A stretch of DNA of 64,000 nt from Myotis daubentonii (Eukaryota > Chordata > Mammalia > Chiroptera > Vespertilionidae), in assembly GCF_963259705.1 (NCBI RefSeq), contig NC_081840.1, forward strand, positions 112,626,074-112,690,073, written 5' to 3'. The position numbers and the translations under genes were made by a program. Every line of letters starts with the position of its first letter. Position 1 is the first letter of the stretch. The notes below the pieces were generated by a model. It did not search any database. It saw only the letters and a list, made by a program, of their open reading frames with translations, and was not told where the DNA came from. Shown one piece after another: positions 33,676 to 44,520 of the stretch.

Positions 33676-34287
33676 CACTAGATTGCCCAAGGAAGTCATT
33701 TTGATTGCTTTTTAATTTCAATTAGAAAAACAATTATGTATATAAGGACACAATGTCTTAGAATTTTGTGACTTTTTGTACAACATATAAATGCGTTTAT
33801 TAATAATTGTAGTTACCTCCCCCTCCTTCATTTCCGGTATATATATATATGTGTTATACTTATATTGCCCAAAAGCAGTCATTTTGACTGCTTGGGGAAA
33901 TTTTAGACTCTTATTATTGAATTGAGTAAATTTCTTATATGACCAGTTCGGCTCTGTATTGAAATAACAGTTTTCATTTTTTTTCGATTACCGTCACATG
34001 ATAACATACAAGTACATGATAAATTGTCGATACTTGATAAGTTGCAGTTGCTTAATAAGCTAAACTAGTACTTGTTATTCGAATCTTTATGCAGTGATAC
34101 TTGTTCTAATGTTTATTTTATTTCTTTTGCGCCCTAAATTCATGAAAGAAATGTCGAATAGAAGTGAGTTATTGGAAAAGCTAAGGAACATAAGTGAAGA
34201 GTGCTCTGATATTATTCTTTCACAATGCAGTCATTTTGACTGCTTTTGGGCAATATAGGTATATACTAAATTTCAGTCTTTCTAGTG
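33676..34287. mobile_element. piggyBac-type deletion element (612 bp)
   Basis: TTAA target duplication at both ends (33672-33675, 34288-34291) with ends cactagattgccc and ...ctttctagtg. Inner segments atattgcccaaaagcagtca (33873) and gactgcttttgggcaatat (34238) form a longer inverted repeat. A short frame after atgaaagaaatgtcgaat (34141; about 25 codons, SNRSELLEKLRNISEECSD) may be a remnant of a transposase N-terminus. piggyBac elements are known to be recently active in Myotis. Confidence 0.85.
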
Positions 34288-34335
34288 TTAAAGATGTTTG
34301 AACGTATTTAGAAACAAAAATTATCTTCCATTTAG

Positions 34336-34528
34336 TATGACCCAGAGCTATCATCTCGACAATTTGGGGTTGAACTGTCCCGTTTGACTAGTGAAGACCG
34401 AACTGTTCCTTTAGTGGTGGAAAAGCTCATAAACTACATTGAAATGCATGGACTGTACACAGAAGGTATTTACCGAAAGTCTGGTTCAACTAATAAAATC
34501 AAGGAGCTTCGACAAGGTCTAGACACAG
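34336..34528 (+). CDS. MYO9A: MYO9A coding exon 7 of window (RhoGAP, arginine finger)
   Basis: 64 codons plus one base, from [18 protein letters not shown] to ELRQGLDT. This is the first half of the RhoGAP domain. The catalytic arginine finger is visible in GIYRKSG (codon at 34474-34476), and IPLV-like [12 protein letters not shown] precedes it. Known role: the arginine is inserted into the active site of Rho-GTP and speeds hydrolysis. The acceptor is catttag and the donor gtaaga. The finger is intact, so GAP activity is expected. Confidence 0.95.
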
Positions 34529-34714
34529 GTAAGAATGGAGTCCTCCAAATCAAGACCAAATGACAAAATAGTCATTTTGTGCTCTTAAAGTTTTTATTAC
34601 CTCCTGCATGTGCCCTGTTGATCATTTTTTGTGCCAGAAGAATGTAATTTTTTCTGTGATGCTTATTTAATCATTTTGTGGCTTTCTAAAGAGACTTTTT
34701 ACAAAAACAAAACG

Positions 34715-34898
34715 TTTTTGATTTTAGAGAGAGAGAGAGAGATCAATGTGAGAGAGAAACATTGCTTAGTTGCCTCCCAGTACACACCTGGACCAGGAAC
34801 TGAACCTGAAACCTGGGCTTGTGCCCTGACCAGGAATTTAATTGGCAACCTTTCCGTGCATGGGATATCACTCAATCAAATAAGCCACACAGGCCAGG
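34715..34898 (-). mobile_element. Ves-like SINE
   Basis: ttttagagagagagagagagatcaatgtgag to aataagccacacaggccagg, a reverse copy with an inner (GA)n run. Confidence 0.82.
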
Positions 34899-35114
34899 AG
34901 GCTTTGATTTTTATGTGGTCAATTCAGCAAACATATACTGAGTGTGTCATTTATACAAGACATTATTAGGTACTTCAGACAAATCTCATTTAATCTTTTT
35001 AACAGTCTGGTAAGATTATGATATCTGTAATTTGCAAAGAAAAATTTAGGTTCAGGGTAATTAAATGAACTGTTGATGATGCAGGGCACTGAGCTAATGC
35101 TGTTATATGTAATA

Positions 35115-35278
35115 CAGTGGGGCCTTGACTTACAAGTGTCCCAACTAACAAGTTTTTTGAGATACCAGCTGTCTCTTGGCCGATTTTTTGCATTGAGTTG
35201 ACAGAGTAATTTGAGTTAACGAGCTCCTTAAGGAGCTCGTTTCGGAACGAATTAAACTCGTAAGTCAAGGCCCCACTG
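35115..35278. mobile_element. mariner-type MITE (164 bp)
   Basis: Inverted ends cagtggggccttgacttac and gtaagtcaaggccccactg with TA on both sides (35113-35114, 35279-35280). The central palindrome gagctccttaaggagctc is at 35221-35238. No coding capacity. Confidence 0.85.
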
Positions 35279-35280
35279 TA

Positions 35281-36431
35281 ATCTTCACAACAATCCTATG
35301 AATTAGGGATTATTATCCCTGTTATAGATTAAAAAAACAGAGGTTTAAAGAGGGGCTTGCCCAAAGACTCATTACCCTTAAGTAGTCAAGCTGGAATTTA
35401 ACACCAAATCTTTAGAATTCATAATCTAAACTACTGCCTGTTAATCTCTATTTTTCTGATTCCAAGTACAGTTTGCAGTGCATCTTCCTGCCTTCCTACA
35501 TTGATGACATAGTTATTTAAATTGATAATTAGTGGGTTGAACATGTAGCTGTGAACAGCTTTAGCTATAGCTCTGGAATGTATCCAGGGGTTTGACTTTG
35601 GTTTCATTCTCAACTTCTACTCTTTATTGCTATTGGAAATAGGTCATTTTGAATCACACTTATGTATAAAGCCTCTCTCTGCATAGTCAAGAAGCTACCC
35701 ACAGTAGTTGTTTTTTTAAAAATGAACAAATCAATGAGAAATAAATCAGTAAGGAAATAATAACAGAAAATGCCTGGTAAAATTTAAGCAAGAGGTTCTG
35801 CCTACTCCAGTTTAAAGGCAATTGCCAACTTGACTCTTGGATATTGAGTCAATACAAGTGAAAAATCAATCATCCTATATCCTTTCGATCATCTTGATTA
35901 TCTCATCTTTAAACCTCATCTGTAGAAACTCCTTAAGGAATTAATAAGTGAAACAGAGTAAAGGTATTTCCTTTACATTTCCTAAGTTCAATTATTACTC
36001 TCCTTTCATCTCTAAGAATGACTTAAAATCAGCCTTACTTTTAGAAAATGTCCTCTGGGACTTTTTTCCATTTGCCATCTAAAGCATTGTTACTAAAAGT
36101 GTGGTTCCAGACAAACATAGCAAGATAAGTACAGAAGTTGAGAGTAAGCATTTGGAAACTGTTAGAGCAATTTAACAGTGCTTTGAAACTGATCTTTTAT
36201 TTTACAGATGGATCAGTCTATAACAGATTTGGAAAACAAACATAAACTGCTCATTTACTAACTACAGTTAGAAGCACTATTCCAAAGCATGGGATTAGAT
36301 TGTAGAAGATATAAATTAGCCTGATTAAGAACATGAAGCCTTCTTTTGGTGATGATAGTTTCTGAAATGAATTATTTGAATCCCCTTGCATGTTTTGTCT
36401 TTATTATCTATAAACTCTTGTCTATAAATAG
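35281..36431. other. MYO9A: Intron, no recognised feature
   Basis: Single-copy-looking sequence between two RhoGAP exons. It includes a faint MIR-like stretch near 35280-35400 (aacaatcctatgaattagg...aacagaggtttaaagag). Confidence 0.45.
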
Positions 36432-36560
36432 ATGCTGAGAGTGTAAACCTAGATGACTATAACATACACGTCATTGCAAGTGTATTCAAACAATGGCTTC
36501 GTGATTTGCCCAATCCACTCATGACCTTTGAACTGTATGAGGAATTTCTTCGAGCTATGG
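36432..36560 (+). CDS. MYO9A: MYO9A coding exon 8 of window (RhoGAP)
   Basis: Two bases complete Asp, then 42 codons AESVNLDDYNIHVIASVFKQWLRDLPNPLMTFELYEEFLRAM and one base. It contains the RhoGAP signature FKQWLRDLPNPLM (the family's LKxxLRxLPxPLx). Acceptor ataaatag, donor gtaagc. The phase fits both neighbours. It is part of the Rho-binding helical face. Confidence 0.95.
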
Positions 36561-36825
36561 GTAAGCACAGGCTTCCTGAGTTTGAGGGAAGGCCTACACT
36601 TGGGAAAGGAATGCCACCTTTGTTATAGATTATTTAGGCATCCTCTAGTGGTTTTACCATGAAGATCCAAAAGTATGCTTTTGGTAGTCAATATAAACTG
36701 GCAGTAAATGTTGACTTTTTTAGAGGCTCATTAAAATGTCAGTGTCCTAAAAGTTTTCCGAGTTAGTTGCTTGTCACCGATTGCAAGACTAGGGTTCCAA
36801 ACAAATTAAAAGATTAAATAGGATA

Positions 36826-37597
36826 TGTTATAGGCACCTCTCACAGACACCAGAGAGGTGTTAGGGGACAGCCCCATGAGTGGGAGGGAGAGGGCTGTCC
36901 CCTCCTCGGTTCTAGTCTTGTATGAATGAATTCAAACAAGTGACTCCAGATAATTGCATTGCATAAAAGTTCAATTATTAAGAAAGTAAAGCATTCGAAT
37001 GTATTAAAGAAACAAGGCAAGCAAATCTATCTGGCATGAAGCACGGATGGGCTCTCAGCTAATCTGAAGAGTGAGTGTGGTGTGGGGATGGGTTGCCTTA
37101 TATACTTTTCTGTCTATAAATTTTAAAATTCCTCTGCTAGACATCCTAGTACAGGTTAACTCTGAAAGTCTCTCTCTCTTATACTTTGTTATGGCTTTCT
37201 CAGAATTTATGAGAAGCACCTGGCAATTAAATTCAGAGACTGTTGGCTTTTTTGTTTAAACAGTGGGATGAGATGAGACTGCACTCTTCCTTCCCTCTTT
37301 TTTTTTTTTGTTTTGTTTTTTGTTTTTTGTTTTTTTTGTTGTTTTTTTTTTCTCTTTTCTTCCTTCCCTCTTATTCCTCCTCTGTGCCTCTCCCTCTTCC
37401 CTTCCCCGTCTCCTGCATTCTTTGGAGAAACATTAACTATTTGCTCTCATGCATCCTTGAGTGGGGGAAGATAAGGGCTTGCTATTTATAAGCTGGCTAC
37501 AGGCTGCCAAACTGTTTGGCCTTGTTTAATTTTCTTATCTCAGTTTCCCTATTCCTCCCACCATGGAATTTTCCTAGCTGCTTCTTAAACTATAACA
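36826..37597. mobile_element. Candidate solo LTR (772 bp)
   Basis: Begins TGTTATAG and ends CTATAACA, with exact 5-bp flanks ggata at 36821-36825 and 37598-37602. TG...CA ends plus a short target duplication are the signature of an LTR. It contains a T/TTTTG-rich tract at 37298-37350. Orientation was not determined; no internal retroviral genes are present. Confidence 0.65.
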
Positions 37598-37602
37598 GGA
37601 TA

Positions 37603-38114
37603 TTTAAGGGTTGGTTTATGATCATTTAAATTGTGAATCTAGGCAAGAACTCTGTGTAAAGCTGGCTGTCTATTTTATGCCAGGTTTAACAGGTTATGGA
37701 ATTTAGTTTTTCAGTGCTGATATGTAGACTATGGATGAAGGCCTAGAAGTATGTAGTCTCTGAGGCATGACTTCTCAAAGGCCCATAAGACTTACTTAAA
37801 AATTATATGGCAGTTGATTAATTTTAATGGGGGATCAGTTAGCCACCAGATGCCTGAAAAACTAGGGCATCTCTTTCCCCTTGTTGTAATCAAGGGTTAC
37901 TGGAATATAGATTAAAACTCAGGAGATTGCTAATGAAAATAGAACTCAAGCAATGAGAGATAAGTGGTAACTGAGTTAACCTGCCACATAGGCACAACTA
38001 CCTCTCCTAAAACTCTAGAGCCAGTCTCCCCTGCTACCTAATGTCTATCCAGGAGGGATATGCTGTATATAAGAGGAGATATTCAATCTTATATGCTGCT
38101 CTTACTGTTTTTAG
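37603..38114. other. MYO9A: Intron, no recognised feature
   Basis: Nothing recognised apart from the acceptor region of the next exon. Confidence 0.5.
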
Positions 38115-38220
38115 GTCTTCAGGAAAGGAAAGAGACAATCCGTGGTGTATACTCTGTGATTGATCAGCTCTCCCGAACTCATCTTAATACACTGGAACGC
38201 CTCATCTTTCATCTTGTCAG
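38115..38220 (+). CDS. MYO9A: MYO9A coding exon 9 of window (RhoGAP)
   Basis: Completes Gly, then 34 codons LQERKETIRGVYSVIDQLSRTHLNTLERLIFHLV and AG of an arginine codon split by the next intron. This is the middle RhoGAP helix pair (LPxxHxxTLxxLxxHL-type pattern, here LSRTHLNTLERLIFHL). The acceptor is gtttttag and the donor gtaact. Confidence 0.95.
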
Positions 38221-38966
38221 GTAACTTCAGCAGTTCCTTTTGGATTCTTTTAAATAAATGAAGAGCTCTTTTATTTGGAAAACTGATAGATCTTTTCTTC
38301 CCTATGTATAAAGTCAATGCCTGAAAGAGATAATTAACAATTCCTTGGAGCAAAAATTCTCAGACTAGTTGGACAATCTGTCAGGTGCTTCTCTGCTGAG
38401 TCAAGTAACAACTTTAGCTTCAGGGTGGCACTGTGTAGCCTGACCTATTATTTAAATCCTGACCTAGAAAGTTTGTCTCTCTGTTGACATAACCTGATTC
38501 ATAGGAGGTAGGTTCAGATGGTGCTTAGGAATGGACTGACCAAAGAGACTTCAGGAGTAGTTCTCTTCCTCTGAGTGTAAATATCAGCAGTACTTGGAAA
38601 AAACACCATCTTTCTTTTTAGATAAATAAGACTATCTGAAAATGCCTTAAAGTCTCTATTCTACATTCTTCAGACATGTTCATCTAGTAATGGTAACCTT
38701 GAGCCATGGGCCATAGATTTCCCTTGATAAGCTATCTGCTGGCCTACTACATTGCTTCAAAGAAGGGACAGAGTAAAAGTGTTTTCCAGAGGCAAAGGAA
38801 CAGCTTTCAGAAAAGCCTACAGTATCTCCCTTCAACTGTTATGAATATCCTTCAGTACTATGTATTTGATGGCATACGTCTTCTTTCTCATCTCTTCTGC
38901 CTACCTCCCTACTATTTTCTCTTTGTTTCACTTGGGGTCTTTCTTTCTTTTTTTTTTTTTTTTTAG
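38221..38966. other. MYO9A: Intron, no repeats recognised
   Basis: 746-bp intron within the RhoGAP region. It ends in an unusually long poly-T tract (38946-38964) before the acceptor. Confidence 0.6.
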
Positions 38967-39098
38967 GATTGCTCTGCAGGAAAACACTAATCGAATGTCT
39001 GCTAATGCTTTAGCCATTGTGTTTGCACCCTGCATTCTACGCTGCCCTGATACCATCGACCCACTACAAAGCGTGCAGGACATCAGTAAGACTACCAC
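38967..39098 (+). CDS. MYO9A: MYO9A coding exon 10 of window (RhoGAP)
   Basis: One base completes Arg, then 43 codons beginning IALQENTNRMSANALAIVFAPCIL, ending two bases into a Thr codon. NRMSANALAIVFAP is the conserved RhoGAP motif containing the second functionally important polar residue (Asn) that contacts Rho. The acceptor follows an unusually long T run (about 20 T before tag). Donor gtaagg. Confidence 0.95.
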
Positions 39099-39200
39099 GT
39101 AAGGCCAGTCACCATCACCTCTTCAGTGTAGTCACTTTATCTAGATATCAAACATAGTAAATTATTTTATAAGCTCAGATTATTTTTAAAAGATTTCTGG

Positions 39201-39415
39201 CCCTAGCCGGTTTGCTCAGTGAATAGAGCATTGGCTTGCGAACTGAAGGGTCCCGGGTTCGATTCCTATCAAGGGCCATGCCTGGGTTTCAGGCTCGATC
39301 CCCAGTAGGGGGCATGCAGGAGACAGCCAGTCAGTGGTTCTTTCTCATCATTGATGTTTCTCTCTCTCTCTCCCAAGCCCTTCCTTTCTGAAATAAATAA
39401 AAATATATTAAAAAA
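39201..39415 (+). mobile_element. Ves SINE, well preserved
   Basis: ccctagccggtttgctcagtg head, gggttcgattcc B box, CT tail, A tail. 13-bp target duplication aaaagatttctgg at 39188-39200 and 39416-39428. Confidence 0.95.
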
Positions 39416-39514
39416 AAAAGATTTCTGGACACCTTGGGTTTTTTAATGCTAAAGTTCTTTCGAGTCAGTTCAAGTGAGCATCATTTGTTTTGAGGATTCT
39501 TATTTTTAAAATTT

Positions 39515-39668
39515 GGCTTTTCTTGTTCAGTTGGTTAGAGCATCATTCCAATATGCCAAGGTTGTGGATTCTATCCCGAGTCAGGAATACATAATGAATA
39601 CATAAATAAGTGGAACAAATCGATCTCTCTATCTTCCTTTCTCTCAAATCAATAAAGATAACAAAATG
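39515..39668 (+). mobile_element. SINE, diverged and short
   Basis: tcttgttcagttggttagagcatc head, wttgtggattctatccc, then tctctctatcttcctttctctcaaatcaataaag. An older relative of the Ves SINEs. Confidence 0.7.
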
Positions 39669-39693
39669 ATTGAAGCAAAGTGTCAACCTTTTT

Positions 39694-39907
39694 GAACTTT
39701 TTAAAAAATGTATTTTTATTGATTTCAGAGAGGAAGGGAGAAAGAGAAACATCAATAATGAGAGATAATCATACATCAGCCGCCTTCTCCACTATCCCTC
39801 CCAAAGGTTGAGCCCACAACCCAGGCATGTGCCCTGACCTAGAATTGAACCTTGACCTCCTGGTTCACAGGTCGATGCTCAACCACTGAGCCACAACAGC
39901 CGGGCAG
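39694..39907 (-). mobile_element. Ves SINE
   Basis: Reverse copy ending accactgagccacaacagccgggca. Target duplication gtgtcaaccttttt at 39680-39693 and 39908-39921. Confidence 0.93.
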
Positions 39908-40119
39908 GTGTCAACCTTTTTAAAAAAATAAAATGTGGCTTTTATTTAGGAATGCTATGGTTTCTAAATATATTTTAAAATTTCAATTTACCAACTTATA
40001 TATACTTCGTACCTTTTTGTAATCTAGTCTGGTCTTATGGTTCTGAATTCCTTTGCCTTTAGTATTCCTGTATTTCACCTTGGTCTTTTTCTTTGTGAGC
40101 CTCTGCTTTCCTTCAGGAT

Positions 40120-40291
40120 TAGTGGCTCTTAACTTATCTGCCCAAGGCGGTTTTAAAAAATACTGGTGTTTGTGTCCTATCCCCACAATCTAGTCTGATT
40201 TAATTGTTCTGGGGTATGGCCTGGGCTTTGGGACTTATAACCACTCCTCAGATGGGTACTGAAGTGCAGCCAAAGTTCTGAACCACCATTC
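40120..40291 (+). mobile_element. MER20-like ancient hAT element
   Basis: agtggctcttaac end, inner tctagtctgatttaattgttctggggtatggcctgggc, and ...aaagttctgaaccaccatt at the other end fit the mammalian MER20 pattern. Confidence 0.75.
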
Positions 40292-40439
40292 TAAACCCTA
40301 CCAGCTCATAAAATAAGGGATGTTGATTTTTCTTTCTCCCTCTGACATCTACCACACTTAGCTGAAAGACAGTCTGTGGGTGCTATATTTTATTTGATTT
40401 ATTTAGCTCTTAACAGTTTTCTCTTTCCTCCCATTTCAG

Positions 40440-40563
40440 TTGTGTGGAGCTGATTGTTGTGGAACAAATGAATAAATATAAGGCTCGTCTCAAAGACATC
40501 AGTAGCCTGGAATTTGCTGAGAATAAGGCAAAGACCAGGTTGTCACTGATTCGTAGATCAATG
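40440..40563 (+). CDS. MYO9A: MYO9A coding exon 11 of window (end of RhoGAP)
   Basis: One base completes Thr, then 41 codons CVELIVVEQMNKYKARLKDISSLEFAENKAKTRLSLIRRSM. It ends the RhoGAP fold and begins a basic helical segment. Acceptor ccatttcag, donor gtaaga. The exon ends phase 0, which lets either the small exon at 41861 or the exon at 63673 follow in frame. Confidence 0.94.
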
Positions 40564-41860
40564 GTAAGATGCACGATGTGAAATCACGGGGAAATGAGAG
40601 CCTTCCTGGGATTTTAAGTGTGCATTTATGGTGGAGAGAGATTATTCTCTGAGTCTTTTTCACATGAAACAAGTAAAAAAAATCATCAAATCTCAAGGTA
40701 CTATGAATGCCTCATGTTTGATCTTTTAGCTCTCTTTATTGTATGTGCAGAACATATATGCAGTTAAATATGTAGGATTTTAAAAATCAGGTATTTGAGT
40801 AAAATGTTGGTGGTTTAATAATCTGTCCTATTTTCTTTTCCTGTCCTTTCTATGAAAACTTAACCTATCTTTAACTTTCTTCTCTATTTCCTTCCACCAT
40901 CTGTTTCTACCCTCAGCCATATCATTTTTGGTGGTCCTGCCAATACTCCTGGGATGTAGAGAACTTAACCAATTGCAAAAATATGATTTATAAGGAATTA
41001 GAATTTCATCTATGAGTCTACCATTATCAAATAAAGATTCTTCAAGGGTTTATTATTGTGTTTTGAGAAAAGTCTTGCAAAAATGGTATTTTATTTCTTC
41101 CATTTGGCCACTTTTCTGTTTACTATTTTTCTTTATAACCAATGACCTACTAGAATATATAGATAATTCCAGTTCTCACTGACCAATAATCAATAGGTTC
41201 TGGATAACTGAAAAACTACTTTGAATTAAAGTTTAATTATTGCACATTTTCTACCCTTCCCCTCAATTGTAAAACAAAATTGTAGTGATGAACACCCACT
41301 CAGATCTCCAGTAAATCTCTAAAAAGAAACAGGCTTCCCCATCATCATACCTGTGTTTTTCCAGTGGCCCAGCAATACTTCCTCCATCTTCATGGTTTAT
41401 AGTTAGATTAATATTAAAATAACTCTGTTCTTCCTTCAATATTAAAACTGCCTGGCACAGAGCAAGTACTCAACAAATGTCTATTGATTAGATTAGAAGA
41501 GGGTCTTTTCTAAAAACAAACATAAAGATAGACTTTTTCCAAGCAGTAAAGCCCATCACAGGACACTATCTAAATCTTTTCCCCAGAAATTGAAAAAAGA
41601 AACACCATTTAAAAGTGAAACCCTTTCTGTAGTATGAATTTTCAGGAACTCAGTTCTGAGAGGCTCATTTTAGCTCATCCAGGCAGGAAGGGAAGAGACC
41701 TTTTACTAAAAAGCTACTTTTCAAAGCAGATAGGCTAGCTGTGTTTTTTTGCTGATGCTGCAGAATAAGTCCACTGAAAGATTAAACCTTCTCTTTTAAT
41801 GGGACAATAACATGTACATTCTAACCTTCTGCTTTCCTTTTCATGTCCTTCCTAATCCAG
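40564..41860. other. MYO9A: Intron, largely unrecognised
   Basis: A short L2/MIR-like tail (ctgcctggcacagagcaagtactcaacaaatg) lies at 41449-41480. Otherwise nothing was recognised. Confidence 0.5.
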
Positions 41861-41914
41861 AAACCTGTACTAATTGCAGTTAGATTTATGAGCATTACCC
41901 GCAGTTCAGTCTCG
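41861..41914 (+). CDS. MYO9A: MYO9A 18-codon cassette-like exon
   Basis: 54 bp, exactly 18 codons, phase 0/0, encoding KPVLIAVRFMSITRSSVS between a long pyrimidine tract ending aatccag and a good donor gtatgt. Open frame, fitting phase and strong splice sites support an exon. Its multiple-of-three length means inclusion or skipping leaves the frame intact, so it is a candidate alternatively spliced exon. It would add a hydrophobic and serine-rich patch, with basic residues, just after the RhoGAP domain. No transcript evidence is available here. Confidence 0.72.
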
Positions 41915-44089
41915 GTATGTATTAATATTGCAATGTGTCAGCCACTTTACATTATTGTCTCTCATCCATCCAAGAGCTGTTCTACTCTGTCTGTCATTCA
42001 TGCTTGTCCATCCGCAGTGTGCAGCCCAGGTAAGGCCCCACTTCCTGATCAGCCTTCACTTGCTTTTCTCTTACTCTCTTTCTTTAGAACCTTCATTTTT
42101 CCTTCCTCTGTTTCATGCAGCTGAATAATCTCCATTTACAATATACACATTTTTCCTCTTTGTCAGATAAGCCTCTTTGTGGTTTCCTCTTTGGTTGGAT
42201 CATTAAAAGGTGAATGTTGAAAGCATTGAGTTATCAAATTAATTTCTGTTTTCTGAGCTGTGTTCTCATTAGTCTCCTTCACTTCATTACTTGAAATATC
42301 TGTTGCTACTTCCAACATCCTCCATTATTAGTAATGCTTATATGTCCATTCATATCTGTGACTTCAATGGTGTCTTCCCAGGTATAAAAGTATGGCTCTT
42401 ATCCAATTAGCATTTTTTAGACTGAGCAGCAAATAGTAGTGTGCAAATTGATGGCCTTAAATATCACAGTATAATAGAACTTACATCAGGATTTTATTAA
42501 TTATACAAAATAGAAATGGAGATTTGAGAACACCAGTATATAGGGAAACTAATTTCAGAGACTATCCATCTATGTGTAACCAGTTCTTTGAGGATCTCAA
42601 CTTGTTGGCAAATAAATACAAATCAGTTTTGCTTTTTATCTAGTAACTGTCCTCTAACTCTACCATGCCAAACTCTTTTCCTACTGGATATTGACTACCT
42701 TAACAACATCTTGTCACTATTCCATAGTACTCAAATGCTGTAGTCTTATTTCAGTATTTAAGACTTAGTTCTCTTCATACAGCTTCAGTCACGGGCTTGA
42801 TGTAGTACTCTTATAACTTCATCCAAGGACAAACTGATTTTAATCTGGGGTTGAAAACTTTGGGGGTAGATGAGTAGGGGTTTGTTTCCTTTTTTTGGTC
42901 ACACACTTCTGCCCTCTCTTTTTCTTGTGCTTTTTCTTCCTCTGGTGTTGAAGCTGGGAGGAGTCATAGGGAGACAGAATTCTGCATATCCCAGTGTTGA
43001 GGTGGCACTTCTCTTTCTTGGTTGTTCCACAGTAATTTCCAGCTCTTTGTCAACAGGCTAAATGAAGATGAGTGATAGCTCGAGTTTACCCTGATGACAG
43101 TGAGCTCGATCCTATCCCATTTCCATAAGCATTGATGTCATCCCATGCAAGATTTTGTCACATCTTCTAGCTAAACCTGACTGATGGCATTCACACCTAG
43201 TGACTCTGATATGTATTTGTTTTGCAAGACTTTATCCAATCAAATCTACCTCTTATTGTACATTGGGGTAGAGGTTACATTTTTTTATACTTCTTGGGAA
43301 CCAACAACTCAGGTGGGCAATAGTTTTGCCTACCTCTCTACCTGACACTGACCCACCACACTTTCTCTCCATTTCTCTTTTCTCCTGTGCATATAACAGG
43401 GAGGCAAATCAGTAAATCTTTTGCCTATATAGGTAACCAAACGGGATGAAATACTAGTGTGCCTTTCTTTTAGATGACCTCAAACTTTGATTCTAACTTA
43501 CACAATGGATTCACATACAACTGCTTTTTTTCTCCAAAGAGGGAATGGAATATCCTTTTTTCATAAACTCTGTGTTTCCCTCAAAGTCCAATAAACCCCT
43601 CTTTTCAGCCTTTTTAGATCCACACCGAGGGAAGGTGTTGCAATATTGACGATAGGGCTGGTTCAATAAATCGATGCCTCTCAGTAAGCCCTAAGAGAAG
43701 AGGCCAGTACTAACTGCTATTGGCTCATTGAAGTTAGAATAAGGGGTATTTAATTTGGGCATTATTCACAGTTTTGGAACAAGAGGAAAAATCCCATTGA
43801 ACGTCCTAATGCATATGCATTTAGCTGTAGAAAAGACTTTAGGCCCAGTCTTAAGAATAAGACTGTCTCTGGGACATATTTGATATCCAGTAAGCATCTA
43901 TGGAAAATTGAATCTAAAAGAGATAGAAGTTAGTTTTAAGGATATCCATTAAAAATAGACTGACTCTAATCAAAGTCACTGATGTTCTTGTATTCATAAA
44001 TTTTTAAAAATTTCTACTTTAAATACAATAGTGGCTTTTCTGAAATGCCAAGTAAACTGCATTTATAAGAAGTACGTTTCATTATTGAC
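41915..44089. other. MYO9A: Intron, no recognised feature
   Basis: First 2.2 kb of the largest intron. No repeats were recognised and no coding features are convincing. Confidence 0.45.
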
Positions 44090-44400
44090 AATGTGAAAAG
44101 TCATTTGAGTTGTGTGTTGAAAGATGAGTAGTAATTTAACAAATGGAGAAAAGAAAGAGGAAGACAATTCCAGAGGCAAGGAAGCATGAAACAGCAATCT
44201 ATGAATAATAACTACTTTGTATAGCTAGAGCAGGTGTGGAAGTGACAGAAGAATTCGGAAAGGTAGATTAGAACCATGTGTGCAACATTAAGAATTTAGA
44301 ATTTTCTACTTTGAAGCATTTCGGAGCTATAGAAAGGTTTTTAAGTAGGAATATCACTATCAATGTGCCTTTTAGAAGATAATCTGAAGAATAATGATTA
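44090..44400 (+). mobile_element. L2-like relic (weak)
   Basis: The order aagatgagtagtaatttaac ... gacaattccagaggcaag ... cagtaataact ... aatttagaattttctact resembles a common ancient L2-type segment. It is highly diverged. Confidence 0.35.
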
Positions 44401-44520
44401 GAGATGGGCAAAACTGAGAGCCATATATCAGAAGGCCCTCGACTTGTAAATAATCATGTTGCCATTATTAAAATAGATTGAATCCTCATAATTTCATTTT
44501 GAAGTGATTTTGAAAATATA

